Shown piece after piece: positions 36,913 to 45,204 of a DNA stretch of 64,000 bases. Below the pieces are notes generated by a model. It was given only the letters and a program-made list of their open reading frames with translations, ran no database searches and was not told the origin of the DNA. Every line of letters starts with the position of its first letter. The first letter of the stretch is position 1. The position numbers were made by a program, and so were the translations under genes. The stretch comes from JACKAQ01 sp020634975 [NCBI: Calditrichia bacterium]. Lineage in GTDB: Bacteria; Calditrichota; Calditrichia; RBG-13-44-9. The stretch is from assembly GCA_020634975.1 (NCBI GenBank), contig JACKAQ010000003.1, forward strand, positions 348,798 to 412,797, in the 5' to 3' direction.

Positions 36913-37812
36913 TCAAACGTTCACCGTTTTGCCGGGAAACCGGATAATGTTATTCACCACCATCACACCGATCAAAATCAGTGAACAGCCAACGTAGGCG
37001 TTCCAGCTGAGCGTTTCATTCAACACAACCACACCTAAAAAAATCCCGAAAACCGGAATCAGGTAGGTAACCATGGCCATCGAACTGGCGGGCGTGGTTT
37101 CCAGCAATCGGTAATAAACGATGAACGCCAGCCCCGTTCCGATGATCGCCAGTGCGAACAGTGACGACACCGCCGGCAATGAGGGAAACGCCAGTTGATA
37201 CGGTTGATCCACCAGCAACGCAACCGGAATCAATAACACTGATGCCATCGACAATTGGGCTGCCGGAGCGACCAATCCGGGTAAACCGCGCAAATATGTT
37301 CGGGTGAAAACAATGTTCACGCCGTAACAAAATGCCGCCAACAACACCGCCAGCAATCCCAAAGTTGTCGCCTCAACGCCGCCGAACAGCGACGGTGCAA
37401 CCAGCACCAATAATCCGCCGAATCCGATAATTGCGCCAATAATTTTCCGGGTGGAAAGCCGGTCGTCATCCGTAAAAAAATGGGCAATTACCAGCGTAAA
37501 CAGCGGCGTTGTGCCGTTGAGAATTGCTGCCAGCGCGCTATCGATATACAATTCACCCCAGTTGAACAGCACAAACGGCATCGCGTTGCCGAACAATCCG
37601 GCGATGGTAAATTTCAGCCACATGTGCCGCCCCTTGGGCAGAGCGCGTTTGCGCAGCCGCAGCACAACCAGCAAAATCAGCGCGGCAATCGTCACCCGCG
37701 CAGCCGCCATCGTTAATGGCGGAATTTCGTGCACCGCTACTTTAATGAACAAAAACGACGGTCCCCAAAGTGAAGCTAAGAGCAATATTCCCAATATATT
37801 ACGATTATTCAT
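36913..37812 (-). CDS. EamA/DMT family transporter
   Basis: A 299-residue inner-membrane protein with ten hydrophobic helices in two EamA repeats. Family features are SLWGPSFLFIKVAVHEIPPL at the start, NAMPFVLFNWGELYIDSALAAILNGTTPLFTL in the first repeat, and MVTYLIPVFGIFLGVVVLNE near the end of the second. It is a metabolite exporter or importer of unknown substrate. It is encoded alone, between the response regulator and TerC genes. Confidence 0.88.
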   Translation of the reverse strand: MNNRNILGILLLASLWGPSFLFIKVAVHEIPPLTMAAARVTIAALILLVVLRLRKRALPKGRHMWLKFTIAGLFGNAMPFVLFNWGELYIDSALAAILNGTTPLFTLVIAHFFTDDDRLSTRKIIGAIIGFGGLLVLVAPSLFGGVEATTLGLLAVLLAAFCYGVNIVFTRTYLRGLPGLVAPAAQLSMASVLLIPVALLVDQPYQLAFPSLPAVSSLFALAIIGTGLAFIVYYRLLETTPASSMAMVTYLIPVFGIFLGVVVLNETLSWNAYVGCSLILIGVMVVNNIIRFPGKTVNV

Positions 37813-37853
37813 GTATGAGGTTTTTCTATGGAAAAGGTTGAGAGAACAGCGTA

Positions 37854-38792
37854 TCAGGATTGCAAGTTGGCTGCCTTCGCATTTTTATTGTGATGCAGAG
37901 ACAGTAGAATGGATGCCAGCAAAATCACGCCGATTACCGCCAACGCCCAGCCAACCGGAATATGAAAAATATCGGAAATGAGCATTTTCAGCCCGACAAA
38001 CGATAGGATAATTGCCAGCCCATATTTCAAATAATGAAAAATATCCATGATTCCCGCGAGCACAAAATACAGCGCCCGCAGTCCGAGGATCGCAAAAATA
38101 TTGGAACTGAGCACAATAAATGTATCGGTTGTGATACTCAAAATCGCCGGGATGGAGTCGAGGGCAAACATTACATCGGTGGTTTCCACCACAATCAGCA
38201 CCACAAACATGGGTGTGGCAACCCACTGCCCGTTGTGACGGGCAAAAAATTTACCTTCTTCAAAAATATTGACAACCGGCAGCCATTTCTGGTTTTCCAG
38301 AAAAGTGAGCACCGGGTTTTTGTTGGGATCAACCGAATCTTCTTTGCCGAACGCCATTTTGTAACCGGTAAAAATGAGGAAAATACCGAATAAATAAATG
38401 ATCCAGTGAAACTGGTTGATGAGGGCAACACCGGCAACAATCAGCAGTCCGCGCATCACCACAGCGCCGATAATTCCCCAAAAAGGATGCCGTGCTTGGG
38501 GCGGCGATACGCTGAAATAGGAAAACAGCATCACAAAAACAAAAATATTATCCACGCTCAGGGATTTTTCAATGAGGTAACCGGCTAGAAATTTTAACGC
38601 CAGTTCCGATCCGGCGTAAAAATATAATCCGAGATTGAACAACAGCGAAACGCCGATCCAGACACAACTCCAGATCGCCGCTTCTTTTACAGAAATTTTA
38701 TGGGGATTTTTATGAAAAACGCCGAGATCCAACGCAAGCATGAACACAACAACAGCGATGAAAATCAGCCACAACGTTAACGAATCGGGCAT
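37854..38792 (-). CDS. TerC family integral membrane protein
   Basis: A 312-residue protein of the TerC/Alx family, with about nine membrane helices. Conserved segments include LALDLGVFHKNPHKISVKEA, the acidic YLIEKSLSVDNIFVFVMLF, and VVETTDVMFALDSIPAILSI, which hold the Asp/Glu residues proposed to bind metal. Members are linked to manganese export and tellurite resistance (family knowledge). GGAG precedes the ATG. Length and motifs are complete. Confidence 0.93.
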   Translation of the reverse strand: MPDSLTLWLIFIAVVVFMLALDLGVFHKNPHKISVKEAAIWSCVWIGVSLLFNLGLYFYAGSELALKFLAGYLIEKSLSVDNIFVFVMLFSYFSVSPPQARHPFWGIIGAVVMRGLLIVAGVALINQFHWIIYLFGIFLIFTGYKMAFGKEDSVDPNKNPVLTFLENQKWLPVVNIFEEGKFFARHNGQWVATPMFVVLIVVETTDVMFALDSIPAILSITTDTFIVLSSNIFAILGLRALYFVLAGIMDIFHYLKYGLAIILSFVGLKMLISDIFHIPVGWALAVIGVILLASILLSLHHNKNAKAANLQS

Positions 38793-38907
38793 TTAAGCTC
38801 CATGATTTTTCCAAATGCGGTGAGGAAATTACGAATTATTGTTAGCACAACAAAGGAAAATCAGGGATTTTGTGGCAATATTCGGTAAAACGCTGTGGGA
38901 AAATGGT

Positions 38908-39450
38908 TCATTTTCCGGCTGATTCTGTCTTCCGCTGATAGTGAATATTCCACACATCCTGCCATGTTTCACCGTTATCGGCGGAGCGTTGCCAATCCCA
39001 ATCGAAACTGTTCGCAGCGATGTTCCGAAACACCATCCGTGAAACATAAGTGACACCATTGCGTTGAAAAGGCGCTGTTCGCAGCTCCATTTTTCCATCG
39101 GCAAATCCGCCGGTAAACAGCAGATAACCGCCGCTATTGTCCACCCAGGTTTGCTGCCACAGCTGCTTTTGCGAATTGTAAACCGACCAGCTTTTGCCGA
39201 TAAACGAGCTATCTGCAAAACTAAAATTTTCAAAAATAACGCATTCGCCCAAATATTGAACAACGTGGTTGACACCGCGCCCGGTTTGCCCTTCCGGCGT
39301 ACCGCCCTGCCCGCCCGGCCAGGTGAGTTCCCACTCCCCTATCCAAAAATCGAATTGGCGTGCTTCCGGTGCGGAACACGGTTTTTGGGAGTTCTGTGCC
39401 GCAGCAAATTGCAAGATTGCGAACATCAATAAAATTAACAGTTTGTGCAC
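38908..39450 (-). CDS. secreted protein with a DUF1579-like domain
   Basis: A 180-residue protein from a GTG start (GGAG six bases upstream) with a signal peptide ending AAAQN. The mature part begins APEARQFDFWIGEWELTWP, which matches the opening of the DUF1579/lipocalin-like group, and has alternating strands such as SWSVYNSQKQLWQQTWVDNSGGYLLFTGGF. No catalytic motif is apparent. Function is unknown. Confidence 0.65.
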   Translation of the reverse strand: MHKLLILLMFAILQFAAAQNSQKPCSAPEARQFDFWIGEWELTWPGGQGGTPEGQTGRGVNHVVQYLGECVIFENFSFADSSFIGKSWSVYNSQKQLWQQTWVDNSGGYLLFTGGFADGKMELRTAPFQRNGVTYVSRMVFRNIAANSFDWDWQRSADNGETWQDVWNIHYQRKTESAGK

Positions 39451-39520
39451 TTTTTTCTCCTTTACATTTTACAACAAACCGGGAGCAAAGAACTCCCGGT
39501 TTACTATCATAATTTTCGTT

Positions 39521-41317
39521 TTACCGCATCAACACCAATTTGCGGGTGGCGGAAAAACCTGCGGTTTCCAACCGATATAAATACACGCCGCTGGCAACAT
39601 TTTTCCCGGATTGACCCGTTCCATTCCACTGTATTTCGTAACTTCCAGCAGGTTGCGATTCGCTGACCAACGTTTTCACCTGCTGACCGAGCAGGTCGTA
39701 AATTGCCAGTTGCACATCGCTGTTGACGGTCAATTGATAGCGAATTGCCGTTTCCGGATTGAACGGATTGGGATAATTTTGTTCCAACACAAACCGTTGG
39801 GCAACGCCGCCGTTTTCACCGGGTAATCCGGTCAGCGTGCTGTCTTCGGTAATTTCCATGAATTGGTTGACGCTCAGCGTACCCATTTCCTGCACGATAC
39901 CGGACGGCCATTCGATGCGCAGCGAATCGATTTGAGCGGCATCGCCAAAGCCGAAATGCACCCGCAAATCGTTTTGCGAATTGAACGAATTTTGGGAAGA
40001 AATTTCGCGAAGCTGCCAAACGGCATTGCCGTTGATCGTCGCTTTGGCGCGAACTTTTGTTCCGATCGCCGCACGATTGGAGCGCGTGCCAACGCATTTC
40101 ACGCTGATCCAGCCGTTGCTATTTCCCACATTATTGCGAAACAATTGCATATTTGCCGTGGGTCCGGAGAGCAGCAAATCGAGATCGCCATCGTTATCAA
40201 AATCGCCGGCCGCACCGCTGCGACGGGTGGATGAACCCTGAAATGCCAGCGTATCGATGTCGGTAAACGTGCCGTCGCCATTGTTGCGATAGTAACGATC
40301 CGCCACGCTGTTATCGTTGCCAACATAACAATCGAGATCGCCATCGTTATCAAAATCGCCCCAAATGGATGCCAACGATGCGCCGGGATCGGTGACCATC
40401 GGGATACCGGAAAATCGCGTAAATGTGCCGCCATCGTTGCGATAAAAGCGATTGGTTGCGCCTGCCCAGTTGGTCAAATAAGCATCGAGATCGCCATCGT
40501 TGTCGAAATCGATCCAGTTCCAGAGCTGTCCGTCCTGATTATCTGTCGCAATCGGCGAGGTGGTGATTCGCTCAAAATCGATCATCCCCGATTCGACAAA
40601 CAAGTTTTTGTAGAGAAAATCCGGTGCAACTGTTCCGTTCGCCGGACCGGAACCGATGAAATAATCGATATCGCCATCCTGATCGTAATCGCTCCAACTG
40701 CCCACCGTGTATGGCTGAAAACCGTTGGAAATCAGGTTGGAATCCAGCTCTGTAAACGAAAATGCCGGTGCGCCGTCATTTAGCAATAAATGGTTTATCG
40801 TCGGATTGTTGGTTGGCGGGATAAATCCGGCCGGATGATTGGTGGCAATATCAACAAACCCGTCATTATTAATATCCGCCCATGCACACGACCACGCCCG
40901 ATGCAAAACCGAATCGATCAATGCGCCGGCATATTTTTTGGAAAACGTATCATCGCCGTTGTTGTGATAAAGGAAGCCAAAAGCACCAACGGTGAACAGG
41001 TCGAGATCGCCATCGTTATCGTAATCCGCCCAGCTATGCCCGACGCTGCCGCCGATGCCGGAATTTGTCAATTGCACAAAAACGCCGCCATCGTTGCGAA
41101 ACAACCCAACCACGCCGATAAACACATCCAGATCGCCATCGCCATCGTAATCCACAAAACTGGCACCCTGATATCCACCGGGACCGTTCCCCACAAAAGG
41201 ATATTCCAGCCCGGACAATGGCTCAAACGACTGCGCAACTGCCAACGACGAACAAATGCCAATGATTGCAATCGCGCAAGACAACTGTAATCGCTGAATC
41301 AGTAAAAGAAAAAACAT
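39521..41317 (-). CDS. secreted FG-GAP/VCBS propeller protein with ASPIC/UnbV and sorting domains
   Basis: A 598-residue extracellular protein. After a signal peptide (LAVAQ), calcium-binding FG-GAP/VCBS repeats recur (YDGDGDLDVFIG, YDNDGDLDLFTVG, FDNDGDLDAYLTN, FDNDGDLDLLLSG), forming a beta-propeller. An ASPIC/UnbV domain (RAAIGTKVRAKATINGNAVW, LRVHFGFGDAAQIDSLRIEW PSG) follows at about residues 420-490, then a type A sorting domain (LEQNYPNPFNPETAIRYQL, ending TRKLVLMR). GGAGGT lies ahead of the ATG. The protein is probably exported by type IX secretion; the ligand is unknown. Confidence 0.9.
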   Translation of the reverse strand: MFFLLLIQRLQLSCAIAIIGICSSLAVAQSFEPLSGLEYPFVGNGPGGYQGASFVDYDGDGDLDVFIGVVGLFRNDGGVFVQLTNSGIGGSVGHSWADYDNDGDLDLFTVGAFGFLYHNNGDDTFSKKYAGALIDSVLHRAWSCAWADINNDGFVDIATNHPAGFIPPTNNPTINHLLLNDGAPAFSFTELDSNLISNGFQPYTVGSWSDYDQDGDIDYFIGSGPANGTVAPDFLYKNLFVESGMIDFERITTSPIATDNQDGQLWNWIDFDNDGDLDAYLTNWAGATNRFYRNDGGTFTRFSGIPMVTDPGASLASIWGDFDNDGDLDCYVGNDNSVADRYYRNNGDGTFTDIDTLAFQGSSTRRSGAAGDFDNDGDLDLLLSGPTANMQLFRNNVGNSNGWISVKCVGTRSNRAAIGTKVRAKATINGNAVWQLREISSQNSFNSQNDLRVHFGFGDAAQIDSLRIEWPSGIVQEMGTLSVNQFMEITEDSTLTGLPGENGGVAQRFVLEQNYPNPFNPETAIRYQLTVNSDVQLAIYDLLGQQVKTLVSESQPAGSYEIQWNGTGQSGKNVASGVYLYRLETAGFSATRKLVLMR

Positions 41318-41444
41318 AGCTAACCTCCATAGTTTGGTTAAAGTTACTGCACCAAACTACGGTTTCCGGCGTTGTCGGAACATACCCAATTGTGGAGATA
41401 TTTTTGCTGATTTTGAGGAAATTCGGGGTAAATATGATCACCTG

Positions 41445-42563
41445 TCATATCGAAAGGCGGGTTTGGCGATCGCCAAGTTGATCGAGAATTTTGTGGTGGG
41501 TTTTCGGGAGCGGATAATCGCTGATTTGCGACCATTTCACCCAAACAAAATCGCGGGAATTGGCAACCGCGATATCTCCGGAAACGTATTCGCAGCGAAA
41601 CACATGGCATATAATTTTGAAATGGGTAAATGCGTGGCGAACCGGTTCCAGTGATTCGATGCCAGAAACAGATACACCACAAACATCACGAATACTTTGG
41701 ATAACCGTTTTTTCATCCATCGTTCCGGAAACGTTTTCGACAGTCGGGAACTCCCACAAACCGCCGAGCAAACCATTTTCCGGGCGACGAACGAGCAGCA
41801 CCGCATCGTTTTTTTCAACGATAGCGATCAGCCAGTGTTGCACCGGCGTTGCTTCGCGAACCAGTCGTTTTGGCAATTCCGGCTGCATATTTTTCGCAAC
41901 AGCGAAACAGTTTTCGCGAACCGGACAGTTGCCGCAGAGCGGCTGTTTCGGTCGGCAAATCAGCGCACCAAGCTCCATCATCGCCTGATTGTAATCGCCG
42001 GGACGGGATTTTTCGAGCAGTTCATCCGCAAATTGCTGGAAAATTATCAGCGATTTTGGGTCATTCACCGGCGCGTCGATGCCCAGCAATCGCGCCAAAA
42101 CACGCTTCACATTGCCATCGACAACTGCATACGGTTGGTCAAACGCGATGCTCTGCACCGCCGCCGCGATGTACGGACCAACGCCCGGCAATTGCCGGAA
42201 CGCTTCGTAATCCGCCGGAATTTCCCCGCCAAATTTTTCGACCATTTGCTGCGCTGCTTTTTGCAAATTCCGGGCACGGGAATAATAGCCCAATCCTTCC
42301 CACAATTTGAGCACCTGCTGCGGCTCCGCATCCGCAAGTGACGCAATATTGGGAAACGCCGCCAAGAAACGATAAAAATACGGGATCACTGTAGCAACCT
42401 GCGTTTGCTGCAACATCGCTTCGGACACCCAAATCTGATACGGCAATCCGCTGCTTCGCCAGGGCAAATCGCGTTGTTCAGCAGCGTACCAATCCAGCAA
42501 TTGCTGCCGGAATTGCTGTCGCTGTGTTTCATCAAATGTAATTTCTGACGCCGTTTTTTTCAT
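41445..42563 (-). CDS. mutY: adenine DNA glycosylase MutY
   Basis: MutY removes adenine mispaired with 8-oxoguanine. The 372-residue protein has RDLPWRSSGLPYQIWVSEAM, the helix-hairpin-helix LPGVGPYIAAAVQSIAFDQ with the catalytic Asp in VVDGNVKRVL, and the iron-sulfur cluster Cys ligands C-x6-C-x2-C-x5-C in CRPKQPLCGNCPVRENC. A C-terminal MutT-like recognition domain follows (HWLIAIVEKNDAVLLVRRP, GLLGGLWEFPTVE). I place the start at 42563 (MKKTASEIT), since upstream codons look non-coding. Confidence 0.95.
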   Translation of the reverse strand: MKKTASEITFDETQRQQFRQQLLDWYAAEQRDLPWRSSGLPYQIWVSEAMLQQTQVATVIPYFYRFLAAFPNIASLADAEPQQVLKLWEGLGYYSRARNLQKAAQQMVEKFGGEIPADYEAFRQLPGVGPYIAAAVQSIAFDQPYAVVDGNVKRVLARLLGIDAPVNDPKSLIIFQQFADELLEKSRPGDYNQAMMELGALICRPKQPLCGNCPVRENCFAVAKNMQPELPKRLVREATPVQHWLIAIVEKNDAVLLVRRPENGLLGGLWEFPTVENVSGTMDEKTVIQSIRDVCGVSVSGIESLEPVRHAFTHFKIICHVFRCEYVSGDIAVANSRDFVWVKWSQISDYPLPKTHHKILDQLGDRQTRLSI

Positions 42564-42674
42564 GGTGCACAGTTTATCTTCGTTCCGATTGCATTTCAAG
42601 CGAAATTTTTTCCGGCACCTGCACTTGCGGATTTGCCTCATCTTTGTTTAATTATCTGAATTCAAAAGAGTTAC

Positions 42675-42701
42675 CCTACGAAAAGCACGAAAGAAACGAA
42701 A
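42675..42701 (+). repeat. left arm of an inverted repeat around the GxxExxY gene
   Basis: CCTACGAAAAGCACGAAAGA and the next 7 bases form the left arm. The reverse complement matches 43220-43246 at 24 of 27 positions. The arms bracket the coding part of the GxxExxY gene with about 520 bp between them. Confidence 0.7.
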
Positions 42702-42712
42702 AGGCGTTAAAG

Positions 42713-43135
42713 TTGCCCGGAATAATCTATCCTGATGAAAGTTATGCAATTATGGGTGCATGCTTTAATGTTTACAAAGAAAAAGGCTGTGGCTTTTTAG
42801 AAGCCGTCTATCAGGAATGTCTGGAAATTGAGTTTAAGGTAAAAAATATCCCTTTTAGATCCCAACAAGAGGTAAAATTAACATATCGTAATCATGAATT
42901 AAAACAATTGTTTAAACCCGATTTTATTTGTTATGATAAAATAATTTTGGAGATAAAATCTGTTTCAACTTTAGTTGATGAACACAGAGCACAAATCTTA
43001 AACTATTTGAATGCGACAGAAATGAAATTGGGATTACTCATAAATTTCGGACATTACCCAAAACTCGAATATGAAAGATTTGTTATGGCGGAAAACAAGG
43101 CAGCATACTTTTTAAATCAAATAAAGCAGCCATGA
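42713..43135 (+). CDS. GxxExxY family protein (PD-(D/E)XK-like)
   Basis: About 140 residues of the GxxExxY family, named for the motif seen here as GFLEAVYQECL. The rest also fits: MGACFNVYKEKGCG, PFRSQQEVKLTYRNHELKQLFKPDFICYDKIILEIKSV with a nuclease-like Asp...Glu-x-Lys arrangement, and AQILNYLNATEMKLGLLINFG. The function of the family is unproven. The frame is open from a TTG at 42644, but that part contains the inverted-repeat arm, so I use the TTG at 42713; an ATG at 42752 is a shorter option. The gene is more AT-rich than its neighbours, suggesting independent mobility. Confidence 0.8.
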   Translation: MPGIIYPDESYAIMGACFNVYKEKGCGFLEAVYQECLEIEFKVKNIPFRSQQEVKLTYRNHELKQLFKPDFICYDKIILEIKSVSTLVDEHRAQILNYLNATEMKLGLLINFGHYPKLEYERFVMAENKAAYFLNQIKQP

Positions 43136-43219
43136 AAGTATCATTACTATACAAATCTCAAAAATTGGATATCGAGTAAATTGAAAACCGGAACATTGAG
43201 TATGTAGCATTAAATTTTA

Positions 43220-43246
43220 TTTCGTTTCTTTCGTATATTTCGTAGG
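43220..43246 (-). repeat. right arm of the inverted repeat around the GxxExxY gene
   Basis: TTTCGTTTCTTTCGTATATT and the next 7 bases are the reverse complement of 42675-42701, with three mismatches in a row in the middle. It lies 85 bp after the GxxExxY stop and 38 bp before the next start codon. Confidence 0.7.
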
Positions 43247-43283
43247 AAAAAAACAAAAAAATAGCAACTGCCGGAGGTCTGCA

Positions 43284-44414
43284 ATGTCCAATATTAATCG
43301 TCGCGATTTTATCAAAAAAGCAGCCGTTGTTACCGCAGCCGGCAGCGCCGGAATATTGGCAGCCTGCGGCAACAAAGAAGAAACCGCAGCAAACGGCGCA
43401 CCCGCGGTGCAAACCGGCAAAACCTATCACTGGAAAATGGTAACAACCTGGCCGCCAAAATTTCCGGCGCTCGGCGAAGGCGCGGATCTGTTTGCAAAAT
43501 GGGTCGACGAAATGTCCGGCGGACGGCTGAAAATCCGCGTTTACGGCGGCGGCGAACTCGTTCCGCCACTGGAAGCGTTCGACTCCGTGAGCCAGGGCGC
43601 AGCGGAAATGGGTCACGGTGCGGCGTATTATTGGGCTGGAAAATCGCCGGCAGCACAATTTTTCTGTGCCGTTCCGTTCGGGATGAATGCCCAGCAAATG
43701 AACGCCTGGCTGATCGCCGGCGGCGGGATGCAGCTTTGGGAAGAACTTTATGCCCAATTCAATCTGGTGCCGTTCCCCTGCGGCAACACCGGCGTACAAA
43801 TGGGCGGCTGGTTTCGCAAAAAAATCGATTCGATGGCGGACATTAAAGGATTGAAAATGCGCATCCCCGGTTTGGGCGGAAAAGTCATCAGCAAAGCCGG
43901 CGGCTCTGCCGTGCTCTCTGCCGGCGGCGAGATTTTCACCAATCTGGAGCGGAATGTCATCGACGCAACCGAATGGATCGGGCCATATCACGATTATTTG
44001 ATGGGATTTCCAAAAGTTGCCGCATACTATTATTATCCGGGCTGGCAGGAACCATCGGCTGTGCTGGAAATGTTTGTCAACAAAACCGCGTTTGATGGCT
44101 TGCCAACGGATTTGCAAAACATCATCCGCGCAGCGGCAATGCGGGCAAACAGCTGGATACTGGCGGAATTTGAATCGAAGAACAACCAATATCTCCAAAA
44201 AATATTGACGGAATTTGACACAAAGCTCCTCAAATTTCCCGATGACGTGCTCGCCGGATTGAAAAAATTTTCCGATGAAGCCATTGCCGAAGTGCTGGAA
44301 AATGACCCGTTCAGCCAAAAAGTTTACCAATCGTATCAAAATTTCCGGAAGCAAATCGCCAAATGGTCTGCGATTTCCGAAAAAGTGTATTATTCAGATT
44401 TGGGTGAATTATAG
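43284..44414 (+). CDS. TRAP-type solute-binding lipoprotein (DctP/TakP family), Tat-exported, orphan
   Basis: A 376-residue binding protein with a twin-arginine signal (INRRDFIKKAAVVTAAGSAG) followed by a lipobox LAACG, so it is likely Tat-exported and lipid-anchored. The mature domain matches the 2-oxo-acid-binding TakP-like branch: WKMVTTWPPKFPALGEGADLFA, PPLEAFDSVSQGAAEMGHGAAYYW, GLKMRIPGLGGKVISKAGG and NVIDATEWIGPYHDYLMGF, where Arg and Trp contact the ligand. AGGAGGT precedes the ATG. No DctQ/DctM genes are adjacent, so it must use distant permease genes or act differently. Confidence 0.9.
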   Translation: MSNINRRDFIKKAAVVTAAGSAGILAACGNKEETAANGAPAVQTGKTYHWKMVTTWPPKFPALGEGADLFAKWVDEMSGGRLKIRVYGGGELVPPLEAFDSVSQGAAEMGHGAAYYWAGKSPAAQFFCAVPFGMNAQQMNAWLIAGGGMQLWEELYAQFNLVPFPCGNTGVQMGGWFRKKIDSMADIKGLKMRIPGLGGKVISKAGGSAVLSAGGEIFTNLERNVIDATEWIGPYHDYLMGFPKVAAYYYYPGWQEPSAVLEMFVNKTAFDGLPTDLQNIIRAAAMRANSWILAEFESKNNQYLQKILTEFDTKLLKFPDDVLAGLKKFSDEAIAEVLENDPFSQKVYQSYQNFRKQIAKWSAISEKVYYSDLGEL

Positions 44415-44418
44415 CCAA

Positions 44419-44441
44419 AATATGCAAAAATTTTGCATATT
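44419..44441. promoter_or_regulatory. perfect 11-bp palindrome after the binding-protein gene
   Basis: AATATGCAAAA and TTTTGCATATT are perfect inverted arms around a single A. It sits 5 bp past the stop of the binding-protein gene and 116 bp before the next start. With a one-base loop it is more like a dimeric operator than a terminator hairpin. Confidence 0.4.
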
Positions 44442-44556
44442 CCCGCAAAACGAACGAATTCTTTTTGATTACGTGATGGTTGTCACCGAAAATCTGAAAA
44501 AGCGATTATTTTATTAGGGATTAACGTTAGCTTGGAGCGAAGGAGCTTTTAAATAG

Positions 44557-44856
44557 ATGAAAATGTTGAATCGACTATTGGGGCGCAACCGGTCTGACCT
44601 GATTCCTGCGGAACCGTTTGCTGCGAAAATTATTTTTGAATGCGCCCGTGTGCTGGATAATCGCGCCAGAGTGGAAGCGGCTGTCCAGGAATTTATGCAG
44701 AAATATCTGGATGCGATTGCCGAACCGCCGGTCATTACCCAGGCCAGCGATGGCAACGTGATCGAAATTACCATGCTTTGCGACGATCAGGACGATATGC
44801 TGCAATTCAACCGCGAACTGGAAATAATCGCCTTCCGCTATGGTTTGCGCGAATAA
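44557..44856 (+). CDS. hypothetical protein, 99 residues
   Basis: AAGGAG precedes the ATG at 11 bp. The soluble product has a helical first half (AAKIIFECARVLDNRARVEAAVQEFMQ) and a second half with EITMLCDDQDDMLQFNRELEIIAF. No signal peptide or membrane helix is present. I do not recognise a family. The gene is convergent with the small gene at 44863. Confidence 0.6.
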   Translation: MKMLNRLLGRNRSDLIPAEPFAAKIIFECARVLDNRARVEAAVQEFMQKYLDAIAEPPVITQASDGNVIEITMLCDDQDDMLQFNRELEIIAFRYGLRE

Positions 44857-44862
44857 CCTGCC

Positions 44863-45108
44863 CTATTGCCAATCATCTCCGGCATCATCGGTGAATACAA
44901 AACTGCTTTCCGCATGGAACAGCGGCGTTGAATTATCTTCGGGAATATCCGTTTTCCGTCGAATCGTTGTGCGCCGCTCAACCAGCGAATTAAATCGCGG
45001 ATCAGCGTAAATCGCCCGCCACAGCCGCTCTTCGTCCGTCAAATTTATCACAATGTCGTGCCGCAAAAAATCTTCGTATCGCCTGCCAACCAGATTCCGG
45101 TTTTCCAT
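44863..45108 (-). CDS. hypothetical protein, 81 residues
   Basis: A small charged soluble protein from the ATG at 45108 (MENRNLVGRRYEDFLRHDIV), with an Arg-rich middle (VERRTTIRRKTD) and an acidic C-terminus (FTDDAGDDWQ). No family is recognised. Its stop is 6 bp from the stop of the convergent gene, and the M20D gene starts about 100 bp to its right on the other strand. Confidence 0.5.
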   Translation of the reverse strand: MENRNLVGRRYEDFLRHDIVINLTDEERLWRAIYADPRFNSLVERRTTIRRKTDIPEDNSTPLFHAESSFVFTDDAGDDWQ

Positions 45109-45204
45109 CAAATTCTACCATCATTTATTTTTTTCAGTGCGTAATTTGAACGGGCAATTTAAATTTGAATCCGTCATCGAACAAGATAAAACAGGATCGA
45201 AATC

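Noticed and set aside
44557-45108. Toxin-antitoxin pair formed by the two small genes
   Set aside because: They are convergent rather than co-oriented, and neither resembles a known toxin or antitoxin.
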